This document shows positions 6,912-16,146 of a stretch of DNA of 54,880 nucleotides, piece after piece. The stretch spans positions 1,666,823 to 1,721,702 of the forward strand of contig PTEU01000001.1 of assembly GCA_004359425.1 (NCBI GenBank), given 5' to 3'. This DNA is from Ideonella sp. MAG2. Lineage in GTDB: Bacteria; Pseudomonadota; Gammaproteobacteria; Burkholderiales; Burkholderiaceae_C. Numbering within the stretch: the stretch's first letter is position 1; every line of letters begins with the position of its first letter. The position numbers were made by a program, and so were the translations under genes. Under the pieces are notes generated by a model. It ran no database searches, was not told the origin of the DNA, and saw only the letters and a program-made list of their open reading frames with translations.

Positions 6912-7688
6912 TCAGTGGCTGTGCATCAGGGCCTTGGCCAGGATCACCAGGCCCAGGCCAACGCCTATCCACAAGACTTGCTGGGCCATGTCACGCCAAG
7001 GCAGTCGGCGCTGCATCTGGGGGATCAAATCCGCCACCGCCACATAGATGAAGCTGCTGGACGCCACCACCAGCAGGTAAGGAAAGAGGCCCTGCATCGC
7101 ACCGACCACAAAGTAGCCCAATACACCACCCACCACGGCCGCTAGGCCAGAGAGGGCGTTGTAGAACAAGGCCTTGCGGCGGCTGAAACCGGCGTTAATC
7201 AGCACGATGGTGTCGCCGACCTCCTGCGGAATCTCGTGCAGCACCACTGCCAGGGCGGTCGTCACACCCAATTCCGGGCTAGCCAAAAACGCGGCCGCGA
7301 TGATCACACCATCACAGAAATTATGGATGCTGTCCCCGACCAACACGCTGTAGCCACCTCGGCCCGCTTGGTCTTCGTCAAAGTGGTGGTGGTGGTCATG
7401 GCCGTCACCTTCGTGATGGTGGGCATGCCGGTAGAGTTCAGCCTTCTCGAGCAAAAAGAAAAACAGCAGGCCCGCCAGCAAGGTGACGAAGAGATTGTGG
7501 GGCTCCACCTGGCTTTCGAAAGCCTCTGGCAGCACATGCAAGAGCGAAGTAGCCAGCAAAACCCCTGCCGACAAGCTGACCAAATGCTTGACCACGCGAC
7601 CCAACACGTGGACGGTGAGGGAGGCTGCAATGACCACCGACAACACTCCGCCCACCAGGGTGGCCAACACAATGTAGAACAGGGTCAT
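6912..7688 (-). CDS. ZIP-family divalent metal transporter
   Basis: 258 residues with about eight hydrophobic helices. The third long loop is strongly histidine-rich (HAHHHEGDGHDHHHHFDED, about residues 89-107), a hallmark of ZIP proteins. The metal-site helices are present: DSIHNFCDGVIIAAAF (helix IV) and HEIPQEVGD (helix V). It would import zinc or a similar divalent cation across the inner membrane; the exact metal cannot be told. It lies downstream of the dienelactone hydrolase gene on the same strand, but a strong terminator separates them, so it probably has its own promoter. No Zur box was recognised. Confidence 0.9.
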   Translation of the reverse strand: MTLFYIVLATLVGGVLSVVIAASLTVHVLGRVVKHLVSLSAGVLLATSLLHVLPEAFESQVEPHNLFVTLLAGLLFFFLLEKAELYRHAHHHEGDGHDHHHHFDEDQAGRGGYSVLVGDSIHNFCDGVIIAAAFLASPELGVTTALAVVLHEIPQEVGDTIVLINAGFSRRKALFYNALSGLAAVVGGVLGYFVVGAMQGLFPYLLVVASSSFIYVAVADLIPQMQRRLPWRDMAQQVLWIGVGLGLVILAKALMHSH

Positions 7689-7703
7689 GAAGATCGCTTA
7701 GGC

Positions 7704-7734
7704 AAAACAAAACCGCGCCCGGACCAGGGCGCGG
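7704..7734 (-). terminator. Rho-independent terminator of the DLH gene
   Basis: On the minus strand CCGCGCCC-TGGTCC-GGGCGCGG is followed by TTTTGTTTT. Perfect 8-bp GC stem plus T tract, 22 bases after the stop of the dienelactone hydrolase-type gene. Confidence 0.9.
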
Positions 7735-7755
7735 GCTGAACCAGACGCGCAACGC

Positions 7756-8643
7756 TCAGGCCACGCCGTGCGCCTTGAACCAAGCCAAACAGCGCTTCCA
7801 GCCATCTTGCGCCGCCTCGGCCCGGAAGCTAGGGCGGTAATCGGCGTGAAAGGCATGGGGCGCATCGGGGTACACCACAAATTCGCTGCGCTGGGCTGAG
7901 GCAGAGCCTGCCGCCAACGCAGATTTCATCTTATCAACCGTGTCAAGCGGGATGCCGGTGTCTTTTTCGCCATAGAGCCCCAAGACCGGCGCCTTCAACT
8001 CAGCGGCCAAATCCACCGGATGGCGCGGCTGCAGGGCCGAGGCCGCACCGACCAAGCGGCCATACCAAGCGACACCCGCCTTCACACCCGGGTTGTGTGC
8101 GCTGTACAGCCAAGTGATGCGCCCACCCCAACAAAAGCCCGTGATGGCCAGTTTGGAGGTGTCCGCACCCTGGGCTTTGGCCCAAGCGACGGTGGCGTCC
8201 AGATCGGCCATGACCTGAGCATCTGGCACTTTGGCAATCACCTCGCTCATCAGCTTGGCGACTTCGGCATAGCCGGAGGCATCACCTTGACGCACAAACA
8301 ACTCCGGCGCAATCGCGCAATAGCCCGCATGGGCAAAGCGCCGCGCCACGTCGGCAATGTGCTCGTGCACACCAAAAATCTCGCTGATCACCAAGACCAC
8401 CGGCGCATTGGGCTTGCCCTTGGGTTGCGCGCGGTAGGCCGGCATCTTGAAATCACCCACCGGGATGCTGACTTCACCAGCGTCCAGCCCCTCATGCGAG
8501 GTTTTGATCACAGTCTGCGCCTGGATGGGCTGAACCGCCAGCGCGAAACCCGATCCCACCGCCCCGGCCACAAAGCCACGGCGAGTGAGGTCGTGGCCTG
8601 TCAATAAGGCTGCGCCATCTTTCATCAAACTGGACTCTTGCAT
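7756..8643 (-). CDS. Exported dienelactone hydrolase-family protein
   Basis: 295-residue alpha/beta hydrolase. The N-terminus has a twin-arginine signal, [19 protein letters not shown], with likely cleavage after PIQA, so it is predicted to be exported folded to the periplasm. The catalytic triad of the family is visible: Cys in GFCWGGR, Asp in YGEKDTGIP and His in [10 protein letters not shown]. Dienelactone hydrolases open 4-carboxymethylenebut-2-en-4-olide to maleylacetate, but a Tat-exported, stand-alone member with no aromatic degradation genes nearby may have another ester substrate. An in-frame ATG at codon 7 is an alternative start. A terminator follows. Confidence 0.88.
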   Translation of the reverse strand: MQESSLMKDGAALLTGHDLTRRGFVAGAVGSGFALAVQPIQAQTVIKTSHEGLDAGEVSIPVGDFKMPAYRAQPKGKPNAPVVLVISEIFGVHEHIADVARRFAHAGYCAIAPELFVRQGDASGYAEVAKLMSEVIAKVPDAQVMADLDATVAWAKAQGADTSKLAITGFCWGGRITWLYSAHNPGVKAGVAWYGRLVGAASALQPRHPVDLAAELKAPVLGLYGEKDTGIPLDTVDKMKSALAAGSASAQRSEFVVYPDAPHAFHADYRPSFRAEAAQDGWKRCLAWFKAHGVA

Positions 8644-8759
8644 GGGTGATCTCCTGTCAGGTCGTCGTCAAGGGGTGGGCGGATTCTCCATGAGTCGCGC
8701 GATTCGCGCTGGCGCTCACTCAACGACCCCTGTAAAACTTAGGCAAAAACCTGATGAAC

Positions 8760-9578
8760 TCAATCGCCACCTCCACCGCCGCAACCCCCACCACCGCAGC
8801 CGCCTCCGTCGGAGCCGCCACCGCCATCGCTGCCGCTGGAACCATGGCCTGAGCCGCCGTCCGAGGCGCTCTCACCGAAGCCCGCAGTGCCGCCATCGTA
8901 AGAAGAACTGGCGAACTCGCCACCGCAATAGGCTGCTGCGCCCGCGCTTGCGCCGTCGGCAGTGCGCCGCACCCCTTTGCAGTCGGGCACATATCGAAAG
9001 CCTCCGGGGATGTTCAGCTTGCCATCCAAGGCAAATAAGAGCGGCAGTCTTGTGGGCTCGCGCGGGTTGATGTTCTCGTCTTTGCAGGCATACCACCAAC
9101 ACCGCCGCAAACCCTCGTTTTGTTGCCGCTGCCCACCAGAGAGCACCACGGCCGGGCTGTGGTGCAAGAAGGTGCCAAAGGCCTGACGGCAAAACACCTC
9201 ATAGCTGCGCGTATACAGAATGAACTCATGCCAAAGGTCATCCACCACCTCGCTGGGCATGGCGACAAAGCGCCGCCCGCTCAAGAGGTGCGCCAGAAAG
9301 AACTGCCGCAAGCCATGGGCCACCAACTGGCACTCCTTGACGCTCAAGCTAGGGTGCTTGGCTCGAAGCTTCTCAAACAAGCCTTTGGGGAGCTCAAAGT
9401 GCCGAATGAAGGCCTCTCGCCGCAGCCTACTGTAGCGGCGCATGACAACCAGCGCGAACAACAAACCCAAGACCGTGAGTGCCGCCAGCGCGAGAAAGAG
9501 GAAATGCATCACCAATCGCCACCATGAACCACGTGAAAGCGAGCGCCAGGGCCGCCTCTTGACCCTGCGGAGGGCCAT
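8760..9578 (-). CDS. Membrane-anchored glycine-rich domain protein, function unknown
   Basis: About 272 residues. A basic N-terminus is followed by one hydrophobic helix ([22 protein letters not shown]). A soluble domain then contains [20 protein letters not shown] and FLHHSPA, resembling the D-x-x-W-H pattern of glycine-rich domain-containing (DUF1399-like) proteins. Three further conserved-looking Cys/Trp segments follow ([19 protein letters not shown]). The last 70 residues are Gly/Ser-rich, ending in [15 protein letters not shown]. The function is not known. The start is uncertain: ATG at 9578, ATG at 9509 (right before the helix) and TTG at 9611 are all possible, and none has a good ribosome site. 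It is divergent from metG. Confidence 0.7.
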   Translation of the reverse strand: MALRRVKRRPWRSLSRGSWWRLVMHFLFLALAALTVLGLLFALVVMRRYSRLRREAFIRHFELPKGLFEKLRAKHPSLSVKECQLVAHGLRQFFLAHLLSGRRFVAMPSEVVDDLWHEFILYTRSYEVFCRQAFGTFLHHSPAVVLSGGQRQQNEGLRRCWWYACKDENINPREPTRLPLLFALDGKLNIPGGFRYVPDCKGVRRTADGASAGAAAYCGGEFASSSYDGGTAGFGESASDGGSGHGSSGSDGGGGSDGGGCGGGGCGGGGGD

Positions 9579-9668
9579 GCTGCGCCTATTGTGGAGGAAG
9601 CTGCCGCCCAAGCTCCCAGGCTTTTAGAATGCTCCCTTTGCCCTGCCCAGCCCCACGGCCCGCGCCCC

Positions 9669-11714
9669 ATGACCCGCAAGCTCTTCGTCACCACCGCCCT
9701 GCCCTATGCCAACGCGCCCTTCCACATCGGGCACATGATGGAGTACATCCAGGCGGACATCTGGGTGCGGCAGCAGCGCATGAAGGGGCACGAGGTGCAC
9801 TTCGTCTGCGCCGATGACGCCCATGGCGCTCCCATCATGATTGCCGCCGAGAAGGCCGGTAAGACGCCGCAAGCCTTTGTGGGTGAGGTGGCGGCGGGCC
9901 GTGCCCAGTACCTGAACGGTTTTCACATCGCTTTCGACAACTGGCACTCCACAGACGGGCCTGAGAACCATGCGCTGGCGCAAGACATTTACCGGGCGCT
10001 GCGCAAGAACGAGCTGATCAGCGTCAAGACCATTGAGCAGTTCTTCGACCCTGAGAAGGGCATGTTTCTGCCCGACCGTTTCATCAAGGGCGAATGCCCC
10101 AAGTGCGGCGCTCAAGACCAATACGGTGACAACTGCGATGTGTGCGGCGCCGTCTATGCCCCCACCGACCTGAAGAAGCCCTATTCCGCACTCTCGGGTG
10201 CGACGCCGGTACTCAAGACCTCCGACCACTATTTCTTCAAGCTCTCTGACCCACGATGCTTGGCCTTCTTGGAAGGCTGGACGCAAACCCCGGGCCGCTT
10301 GCAGCCTGAAGTGCTGAACAAGATCAAGGAGTGGTTCACCAAGGACGAAGAGGGCAACGGCGGCCTGGGCGACTGGGACATCTCGCGCGATGCGCCCTAC
10401 TTCGGCATCGAGATCCCGGACGCCCCAGGCAAGTATTTCTATGTCTGGCTGGATGCGCCCATCGGCTACCTGGCCTCGCTGAAGAACTACTTCGCCAAGA
10501 CTGGCCGCGACTACGACGCCTTTTTTGCTGACCCCGCCGTCGAGCAGGTGCACTTCATCGGCAAGGACATCACCTACTTCCACACCCTGTTCTGGCCCGC
10601 CATGCTGCACTTCAGCGGCCGCAAGACGCCAGACAAGGTCAATGTGCACGGCTTCATCACCGTCAATGGCGGTGAGAAGATGAGCAAGAGCCGCGGCACC
10701 GGCATCAGCCCCCTCAAGTACTTGGAGCTGGGTCTGCACCCGGAATGGCTGCGCTACTACATTGCCGCCAAGCTCAACGCACGGGTCGAGGACATCGACT
10801 TCAACCCCGAAGACTTTGTCGCCCGCGTCAACAGCGACTTGGTCGGCAAGTACATCAACATCGCCAGCCGCGCGGCAGGCTTTTTGGCCAAGCGCTTTGA
10901 GGGCCGCCTGAGCGCAGACCTGGGCGTAGAAGGCCGCAGCCTGCTGGACACCCTGCGCGCCCACCGCGCCACGGTGGAGCAACTGTATGAGGAGCGCGAG
11001 TTCGGCAAGGCCCTGCGCGAGGTGATGGCGCTGGCCGACAAGGTCAACGAGTATGTGGACGCCCACAAGCCCTGGGACCTGGCCAAATCTGAAGACAAGC
11101 GCGCCGCCTTGCACGATGTCTGCAGCACCTGCATCGAAGCATTCCGGCTACTGACCATCTACCTGAAGCCCGTGCTGCCCGCCTTGGCCGGCGCCGTTGA
11201 AGGCTTCTTAAAGGTCGAGCCCTTGATGTTTGCCGACGCTGAACGTGCCCTGGGTGCCCACACCATCGGCGCCTATCAGCACCTGATGCAGCGCGTGGAT
11301 GTGAAGCTGTTGGACGCGCTGTTGGAGCCCCCAGCTCCACCCAAAGTCATTCCAGGCGGAGAAGAGTTGGCGCCTGAGATCAAGATTGACGACTTCACCA
11401 AGGTGGACCTGCGCATCGCCAAGATCGTCAAGGCCGAGCACGTGGAAGGCTCTGACAAGCTGCTGCGTCTGACCCTGGATGTGGGCGAGGGCCGCACCCG
11501 CAATGTCTTCAGCGGCATCAAGAGCGCCTACAAGCCCGAAGACCTGGAAGGCAAGCTGACCGTGATGGTGGCCAACTTGGCCCCGCGCAAGATGAAGTTC
11601 GGCATCAGCGAAGGCATGGTGCTGGCGGCCAGCCACGCCGACGAAAAGGCCAACCCCGGCATCTTTGTGCTGGAGCCCTTCCCAGGGGCACAGCCGGGCA
11701 TGCGGGTGCGCTGA
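9669..11714 (+). CDS. metG: Methionyl-tRNA synthetase
   Basis: Charges tRNA-Met and initiator tRNA with methionine; 681 residues, the usual length for the dimeric form with a C-terminal tRNA-binding domain. Visible features: the HIGH-type site HIGHMM in [16 protein letters not shown], a zinc-binding CPKCGAQ...CDVCGAVY knuckle, KMSKSRGTG, and a C-terminal OB-fold domain (about 575-681) with [15 protein letters not shown] and the LAPRKMKFG...GMVLAAS block. The ATG at 9669 gives [15 protein letters not shown], the family N-terminus; the open frame extends 26 codons upstream without resemblance. Confidence 0.97.
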   Translation: MTRKLFVTTALPYANAPFHIGHMMEYIQADIWVRQQRMKGHEVHFVCADDAHGAPIMIAAEKAGKTPQAFVGEVAAGRAQYLNGFHIAFDNWHSTDGPENHALAQDIYRALRKNELISVKTIEQFFDPEKGMFLPDRFIKGECPKCGAQDQYGDNCDVCGAVYAPTDLKKPYSALSGATPVLKTSDHYFFKLSDPRCLAFLEGWTQTPGRLQPEVLNKIKEWFTKDEEGNGGLGDWDISRDAPYFGIEIPDAPGKYFYVWLDAPIGYLASLKNYFAKTGRDYDAFFADPAVEQVHFIGKDITYFHTLFWPAMLHFSGRKTPDKVNVHGFITVNGGEKMSKSRGTGISPLKYLELGLHPEWLRYYIAAKLNARVEDIDFNPEDFVARVNSDLVGKYINIASRAAGFLAKRFEGRLSADLGVEGRSLLDTLRAHRATVEQLYEEREFGKALREVMALADKVNEYVDAHKPWDLAKSEDKRAALHDVCSTCIEAFRLLTIYLKPVLPALAGAVEGFLKVEPLMFADAERALGAHTIGAYQHLMQRVDVKLLDALLEPPAPPKVIPGGEELAPEIKIDDFTKVDLRIAKIVKAEHVEGSDKLLRLTLDVGEGRTRNVFSGIKSAYKPEDLEGKLTVMVANLAPRKMKFGISEGMVLAASHADEKANPGIFVLEPFPGAQPGMRVR

Positions 11715-11846
11715 GATGCAAGCGCCTCGTGACGGCTCTCCCGTGTGGCTGCTGTCACGACGCCGCCGCTTCATTGCCCGCGTGCATCACTGCGGCCCCC
11801 CTGTTGAGCTGACCCCCTTGGTTTGTGGTCAGTTTCAGGAGGTTCG

Positions 11847-13544
11847 ATGGCCTTGTTCAGTGAATTCCGAAGTGCTCTGCACCCCTTTCGCCCTCGCTTG
11901 AGGGACAGCCTGGGTGCGTACAAGCGCCAGCACGCCCTGGCGGACATCGGTGCAGGCATCACCGTCGGCATCGTGGCTTTACCTTTGGCCATGGCCTTTG
12001 CCATTGCCTCGGGGGTCAAGCCCGAAGCGGGCTTGTTCACGGCCATCATTGCTGGTTTCCTGATCTCAGCATTGGGGGGCTCCAATGTGCAGATCGGCGG
12101 CCCGGCGGGTGCCTTCATCGTCATTGTTTATGGCATTGTCGAGCGCTACGGGCTGGCCAATCTGCTGATTGCCACCTCGCTGGCCGGGCTGCTGTTGTTC
12201 GTGATGGGCTGGCTGAAGCTGGGTGCCTTGGTGCGCTATATCCCGGTGTCTATCGTAATCGGCTTCACCAACGGCATCGCGGTGCTGATTGGTCTGTCGC
12301 AAATCAAAGATCTCTTGGGTTTGCAAATTGCCAAAATGCCTGCCGACTTCTTCACCCAGCTCAAGGTGCTGGCCGCCCACATGGGCAGCATCAATCCCTG
12401 GGCCTTGATGCTGGGCCTGGGCTGTCTGGCTGTCGTCGTGATTTGGCCCAAAACCTATGCGGCCCCAGAGTTCGCCAAAGGCTGGTGGCACAAAGCTCGC
12501 CAACTGGCCGCCCAGGTTCCCGGCACTGTCATCGCTCTGGTGGGTGCCACCGTGCTGGCTCAATCGCTAGGGCTTGAGGTGGAAACCATTGGCAGCAAAT
12601 TTGGCGGTATTCCGCAAGCGCTTCCTGCCTTCGCGCTGCCGGAGTTCACCTGGGCGACGGCCAAACAACTGGTGATCCCAACGCTGACGATTGCGCTGTT
12701 GGGAGCCATTGAGTCGCTGTTGTGCGCACGGGTTGCAGACAATATGGCTGACATTCCACGCCACGACCCCAACCAAGAATTGATGGCGCAAGGCCTGGCC
12801 AACTTCGTGACACCGTTTTTCGGCGGCATTCCCGCCACCGGCACCATCGCCCGTACCGTGACCAATGTGCGCGCCGGTGGCCGCACCCCCATTGCGGGCA
12901 TGGTACACGCCCTGACCTTGCTGTTGATTGTGTTGATCGCGGCCCCTCTCGCAGTACATGTGCCGCTCGCCGCCTTGGCAGGCATCTTGCTCTTTGTGGC
13001 CTGGAATATGGGGGAGTGGCGCGAGTTTGCACGGCTCAAGCACTTCATGCTGCCCTATCGCGTAGTGCTGTTAGGAACCTTTGTACTGACTGTCGTGTTT
13101 GATTTGACCGTGGCCGTGGAGATGGGCTTGATTGCGGCCTGCGGCTTCTTCATTTTCCGCATGAGCACTTTGTTTCGCGTCTCGCCTGTGAGTCACGCGG
13201 AACTCCCACCGGGTGTGGCGGTATTTGAGCTGTATGGCTCGCTGTTTTTTGGTGCAGTGGGCAAGATCGAGGCTCTCCCCAGCCAATTGCCCAGTGACTG
13301 CCGAGTGGTGGTGTTGGAGATGCATCGCCTGGTGTCCATGGATACCTCTGGCTTGGATGCCTTGGAGCAACTCTGGCATGCGCTTAAAAAGCGGAACCTT
13401 GGCCTGGTGTTGGCCAGCGTCAACGAGCAACCTTTGGGCCTGATACGCCGCTCTGGCTTTGAGGCCCAACTCGGTGAAGAACACATTGTGCCCAGCGTCG
13501 GGGAGTGGGCTGCGCCACCGCCAGACACTGGGGTAAACCGCTAG
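11847..13544 (+). CDS. SulP-family anion transporter with STAS domain
   Basis: 565 residues. The membrane part (about 30-440) has the SulP signature in GITVGIVALPLAMAFAIASGVKPEAGLFTAI and NVQIGGPAGAFIVIV. A C-terminal STAS domain (about 450-560) includes VVVLEMHRLVSMDTSGLDALE, where DTSG marks the anti-sigma-antagonist-like loop. SulP proteins carry sulfate, bicarbonate or other anions; no carbonic anhydrase or sulfate-assimilation gene adjoins, so the substrate stays open. CAGGAGG five bases before the ATG at 11847 fixes the start. It lies 132 bases after metG and 47 bases before the DUF3460 gene, and may be transcribed with either. Confidence 0.93.
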   Translation: MALFSEFRSALHPFRPRLRDSLGAYKRQHALADIGAGITVGIVALPLAMAFAIASGVKPEAGLFTAIIAGFLISALGGSNVQIGGPAGAFIVIVYGIVERYGLANLLIATSLAGLLLFVMGWLKLGALVRYIPVSIVIGFTNGIAVLIGLSQIKDLLGLQIAKMPADFFTQLKVLAAHMGSINPWALMLGLGCLAVVVIWPKTYAAPEFAKGWWHKARQLAAQVPGTVIALVGATVLAQSLGLEVETIGSKFGGIPQALPAFALPEFTWATAKQLVIPTLTIALLGAIESLLCARVADNMADIPRHDPNQELMAQGLANFVTPFFGGIPATGTIARTVTNVRAGGRTPIAGMVHALTLLLIVLIAAPLAVHVPLAALAGILLFVAWNMGEWREFARLKHFMLPYRVVLLGTFVLTVVFDLTVAVEMGLIAACGFFIFRMSTLFRVSPVSHAELPPGVAVFELYGSLFFGAVGKIEALPSQLPSDCRVVVLEMHRLVSMDTSGLDALEQLWHALKKRNLGLVLASVNEQPLGLIRRSGFEAQLGEEHIVPSVGEWAAPPPDTGVNR

Positions 13545-13591
13545 AATGCCCGATTCACTCAGACCAACTTGGCGCGACGCGCCCCACCGCC

Positions 13592-13792
13592 ATGCCGCTT
13601 TTTTGGAAACACTACAAGTCCGATGTGACCCAGTTCATTGACGAGCTAAAGGCCGCCAAACCCACGCTGGAAGCAGAACAGCGCGAAGGCCGTGGTCTGC
13701 TGTGGGATCGGCCCCAGGATCGCGAAGCCAACGCCAGCTACCAAGCCGCACGGGTGGCACAGCAACCCTACGTGTACCAGAACAAGCACTGA
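13592..13792 (+). CDS. DUF3460 family small protein
   Basis: 66 residues beginning MPLFWKHYKSDVTQFIDELK and ending AQQPYVYQNKH. Its length, the FWK start and the VYQNKH end match DUF3460, a family confined to betaproteobacteria and usually found next to scpA. No catalytic motif or membrane segment is visible; function is unknown. The ATG at 13592 is favoured over a longer frame beginning inside sulP. Its stop lies 11 bases before the chosen scpA start, so the two are almost surely cotranscribed. Confidence 0.88.
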   Translation: MPLFWKHYKSDVTQFIDELKAAKPTLEAEQREGRGLLWDRPQDREANASYQAARVAQQPYVYQNKH

Positions 13793-13803
13793 GCCCCGCG
13801 GCC

Positions 13804-14649
13804 TTGACAGACGACGCCCACCTTCTTCCTGCGCCGTCGCCGGAGCTTGACACGCCCACGGTGGTAGACGGTGTGGCGCTGGCCCGTTTGTACGGTGAGC
13901 CGCTGTTTACCCTGCCCAACGATCTCTACATTCCTCCGGATGCGCTGGAGGTGTTTCTGGAGGCGTTTCAGGGGCCATTGGATCTGTTGCTCTACCTGAT
14001 CCGAAAGCAGAACTTCAACATCCTCGACATCCCGATGGCCGAGGTGACCAAGCAGTACCTGCTGTATGTAGAGCAAATCCGCCGCACCAACTTGGAGTTG
14101 GCAGCCGAATACCTGCTGATGGCGGCCATGCTGATTGAAATCAAATCACGCATGTTGTTGCCGCCCAAGAGAAGCGATGATGGCAGCGAACCTGAAGACC
14201 CGCGGGCGGAACTGGTGCGCCGCTTGTTGGAGTATGAGCAGATGAAATTGGCCGCCGCGCGGCTGGATCAAATGCCCGTGCTAGGCCGAGATTTCCTTCG
14301 CTCTCAGGTCTTTGTGGAGCAAGCGCTGGCACCGCGCTTCCCAGATGTCTCGGCCGACGATTTGCGTGACGCCTGGGCTGACATTCTGAAGCGAGCCAAA
14401 CTGCACCAGCATCATCACATCTCCCGCGAGCAACTCTCGGTGCGTGAATACATGAGCATCGTGCTGCGACGCCTGCAGGGCGAGCGCTTTGTGGAGTTCC
14501 GCGATATGTTCGATGTGAGCCGCGGAGCCCCGGTGCTGGTGGTCACCTTCATTGCCATGCTAGAGCTGGCCCGAGAGCGGCTGCTGGAGATTACGCAGGC
14601 GGAAGCCTTTGCGCCCATTTACGTGCGCTTGGCCTACACACCCAACTGA
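13804..14649 (+). CDS. scpA: Segregation and condensation protein A
   Basis: Kleisin subunit of the SMC-ScpAB condensin complex, which organises and separates chromosomes. The 281-residue product contains the kleisin N-terminal core EVFLEAFQGPLDLLLYLIRKQNFNILDIPMAEVTKQYLLYVE, the helix LAAEYLLMAAMLIEIKSRMLLP and a C-terminal winged-helix region ending AFAPIYVRLAYT. The start is uncertain: TTG at 13804 is chosen because it follows the DUF3460 stop closely; a GTG at 13861 is the main alternative, and neither has a clear ribosome site. No scpB is adjacent. Convergent with the NarL-type regulator. Confidence 0.9.
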   Translation: MTDDAHLLPAPSPELDTPTVVDGVALARLYGEPLFTLPNDLYIPPDALEVFLEAFQGPLDLLLYLIRKQNFNILDIPMAEVTKQYLLYVEQIRRTNLELAAEYLLMAAMLIEIKSRMLLPPKRSDDGSEPEDPRAELVRRLLEYEQMKLAAARLDQMPVLGRDFLRSQVFVEQALAPRFPDVSADDLRDAWADILKRAKLHQHHHISREQLSVREYMSIVLRRLQGERFVEFRDMFDVSRGAPVLVVTFIAMLELARERLLEITQAEAFAPIYVRLAYTPN

Positions 14650-14675
14650 ACCGGATGAACGAGCGAGCGGCTCAG

Positions 14676-15368
14676 TCAGTAGCCGCCACGGCGCTGCTGC
14701 GTCATTTGGCCCACGGCCAACACTGCCTGGGTTCGTGAGTTGACCCCCAAGGCTCGCAGCACAGCTTGCACGTGGTCCTTCACCGTCTCGACGGACAAGC
14801 CCAGGCGTCGAGCAATTTCTTTATTGGGTTTGCCCTGAAGCAGCAACTGCATGACCTCGCTCTGACGCGGTGTCAGGCCCAACTCTTCCATGGACAGGCG
14901 CCGCGCGGGCGGAGGCGTGGGCACTAGCTGCGCACTGCGGGGCGCTGGCGTTGCATAAGCACCTTCGTTGTCTACCGACAGGCCCATGGTCGGCACGAAA
15001 ATGCCACCGTCCATCACCAAACGCAAGGCGTCGGCCAGGTCTTCGGTGGCCATGCGCTTGGGCAAAAAGCCCATTGCACCCAAATCGATGGCCCGAATCA
15101 CGTCGCTTGTGCGGTCCGAGGCTGACACCACCACCACCGGAAGTGCTGGGTAATCCTGGCGAAACTCGGCCAGGAGATCAAAACCATTGACCTCGCCCAG
15201 TTGCAGGTCGAGTAGGACCAAATCTTGATCGTGGTCCTGCCGCAAGGCGGCACGGGCATCGTCCGCATTGGACAAGGCACTGACCTGCACATCAGGGTGC
15301 ATCCCTTCGATCATGGCCTTCAGCGCAGCCAGAATCAGCGGATGGTCGTCTACCAGCAATACTTTCAT
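14676..15368 (-). CDS. NarL/FixJ-family response regulator
   Basis: 230 residues. The receiver domain (1-120) has the acidic pair in MKVLLVDDHP, phospho-acceptor Asp in LVLLDLQLGE, Ser in VVVVSASD and Lys in MGFLPKR. A Pro-rich linker leads to a LuxR-type helix-turn-helix (about 165-225) with LTPRQSEVMQLLLQGKPNKEIARRLGLS. The complete site set predicts phosphorylation-controlled DNA binding. No sensor kinase gene is beside it, so it is an orphan here and its target is unknown. About 110 bases separate it from the upstream maoC-like gene. Confidence 0.92.
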   Translation of the reverse strand: MKVLLVDDHPLILAALKAMIEGMHPDVQVSALSNADDARAALRQDHDQDLVLLDLQLGEVNGFDLLAEFRQDYPALPVVVVSASDRTSDVIRAIDLGAMGFLPKRMATEDLADALRLVMDGGIFVPTMGLSVDNEGAYATPAPRSAQLVPTPPPARRLSMEELGLTPRQSEVMQLLLQGKPNKEIARRLGLSVETVKDHVQAVLRALGVNSRTQAVLAVGQMTQQRRGGY

Positions 15369-15477
15369 CGAACCTTGGGTCTGAACATATGCCTACAGGG
15401 CATTTCTGTGAGAATTCGGTCTGCACAACGTGGCCACCATCGTATCAGGCTGGCCTTGCTCTGCTGGGCACGATGAC

Positions 15478-15954
15478 CTAACGGTCATTATGGGTGTACC
15501 GGCGGCCCAACGTATCAGCCACACACACGGGCTTGTCTTGGCCTTCACACTCCACCTCCACACGGACCGCCAACTGCGCGCCGCCCTCTAAGGGCTCATA
15601 GCCCTGCAAGGTAAAGTGCCCACGCACCCGGCTTCCCACCAACACCGGCGCAGGAAAGCGCACCTTGTTGAGGCCATAGTTCAGCCCCATCTGGACATCC
15701 TCTACCACGAAGGCACTCTCAAACATCGTGGAAATGAGGGACAACGTGAGAAAGCCGTGGGCAATGGTGCAGCCGTAAGGCCCCACCGAGGCCTGCAGCT
15801 CATTGCAATGGATCCATTGCAGATCCCCGGTCGCCTCTGCAAAGCGGTCAATACGTGCTTGATCCACCAGCATCCAATCGCTGGAGCCCAAGTGCTGACC
15901 AACCAATGCCGACAAATCGGCCAGATGTGCGTAGTGGGTGGCGGGGGTGTTCAT
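15478..15954 (-). CDS. MaoC-family (R)-specific enoyl-CoA hydratase
   Basis: 158 residues, one hot-dog fold domain. The hydratase motif is visible as RFAEATGDLQWIHCNE...GPYGCTIAHGFLTLSL, with the catalytic Asp and His of the family in the D-x-x-W-I-H stretch. It would add water to trans-2-enoyl-CoA to give (R)-3-hydroxyacyl-CoA, feeding polyhydroxyalkanoate synthesis or fatty acid metabolism. It stands alone between two minus-strand genes; a good terminator 120 bases upstream separates it from the peptide-binding protein gene. Confidence 0.9.
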   Translation of the reverse strand: MNTPATHYAHLADLSALVGQHLGSSDWMLVDQARIDRFAEATGDLQWIHCNELQASVGPYGCTIAHGFLTLSLISTMFESAFVVEDVQMGLNYGLNKVRFPAPVLVGSRVRGHFTLQGYEPLEGGAQLAVRVEVECEGQDKPVCVADTLGRRYTHNDR

Positions 15955-16074
15955 GGCCGGATTTCCTACCTGGATCGTGTTGATGGACAGGGCCTGTGTG
16001 CCTTGGCGGTCTCAACGATGTGTAGGAATGTCCGAGGCTTGGAGATGGTAACGCGCTCCAAATCACCTGCCAAT

Positions 16075-16107
16075 CAAAACAAAACGGCCTCCTTGATGGA
16101 GGCCGTT
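16075..16107 (-). terminator. Rho-independent terminator of the peptide-binding protein gene
   Basis: Minus strand AACGGCCTCC-ATCAA-GGAGGCCGTT, a perfect 10-bp stem, followed by TTGTTTTG. It lies about 40 bases after the stop of the substrate-binding protein gene. Confidence 0.92.
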
Positions 16108-16146
16108 TCTCGTCAACAAATACTCAGCGGATGAATCCGATGCGCG

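Noticed and set aside
9624..11114. Long open frame on the minus strand inside metG (496 codons)
   Set aside because: It is antisense to a fully convincing metG and its translation has no family resemblance; high-GC codon bias creates such mirror frames.
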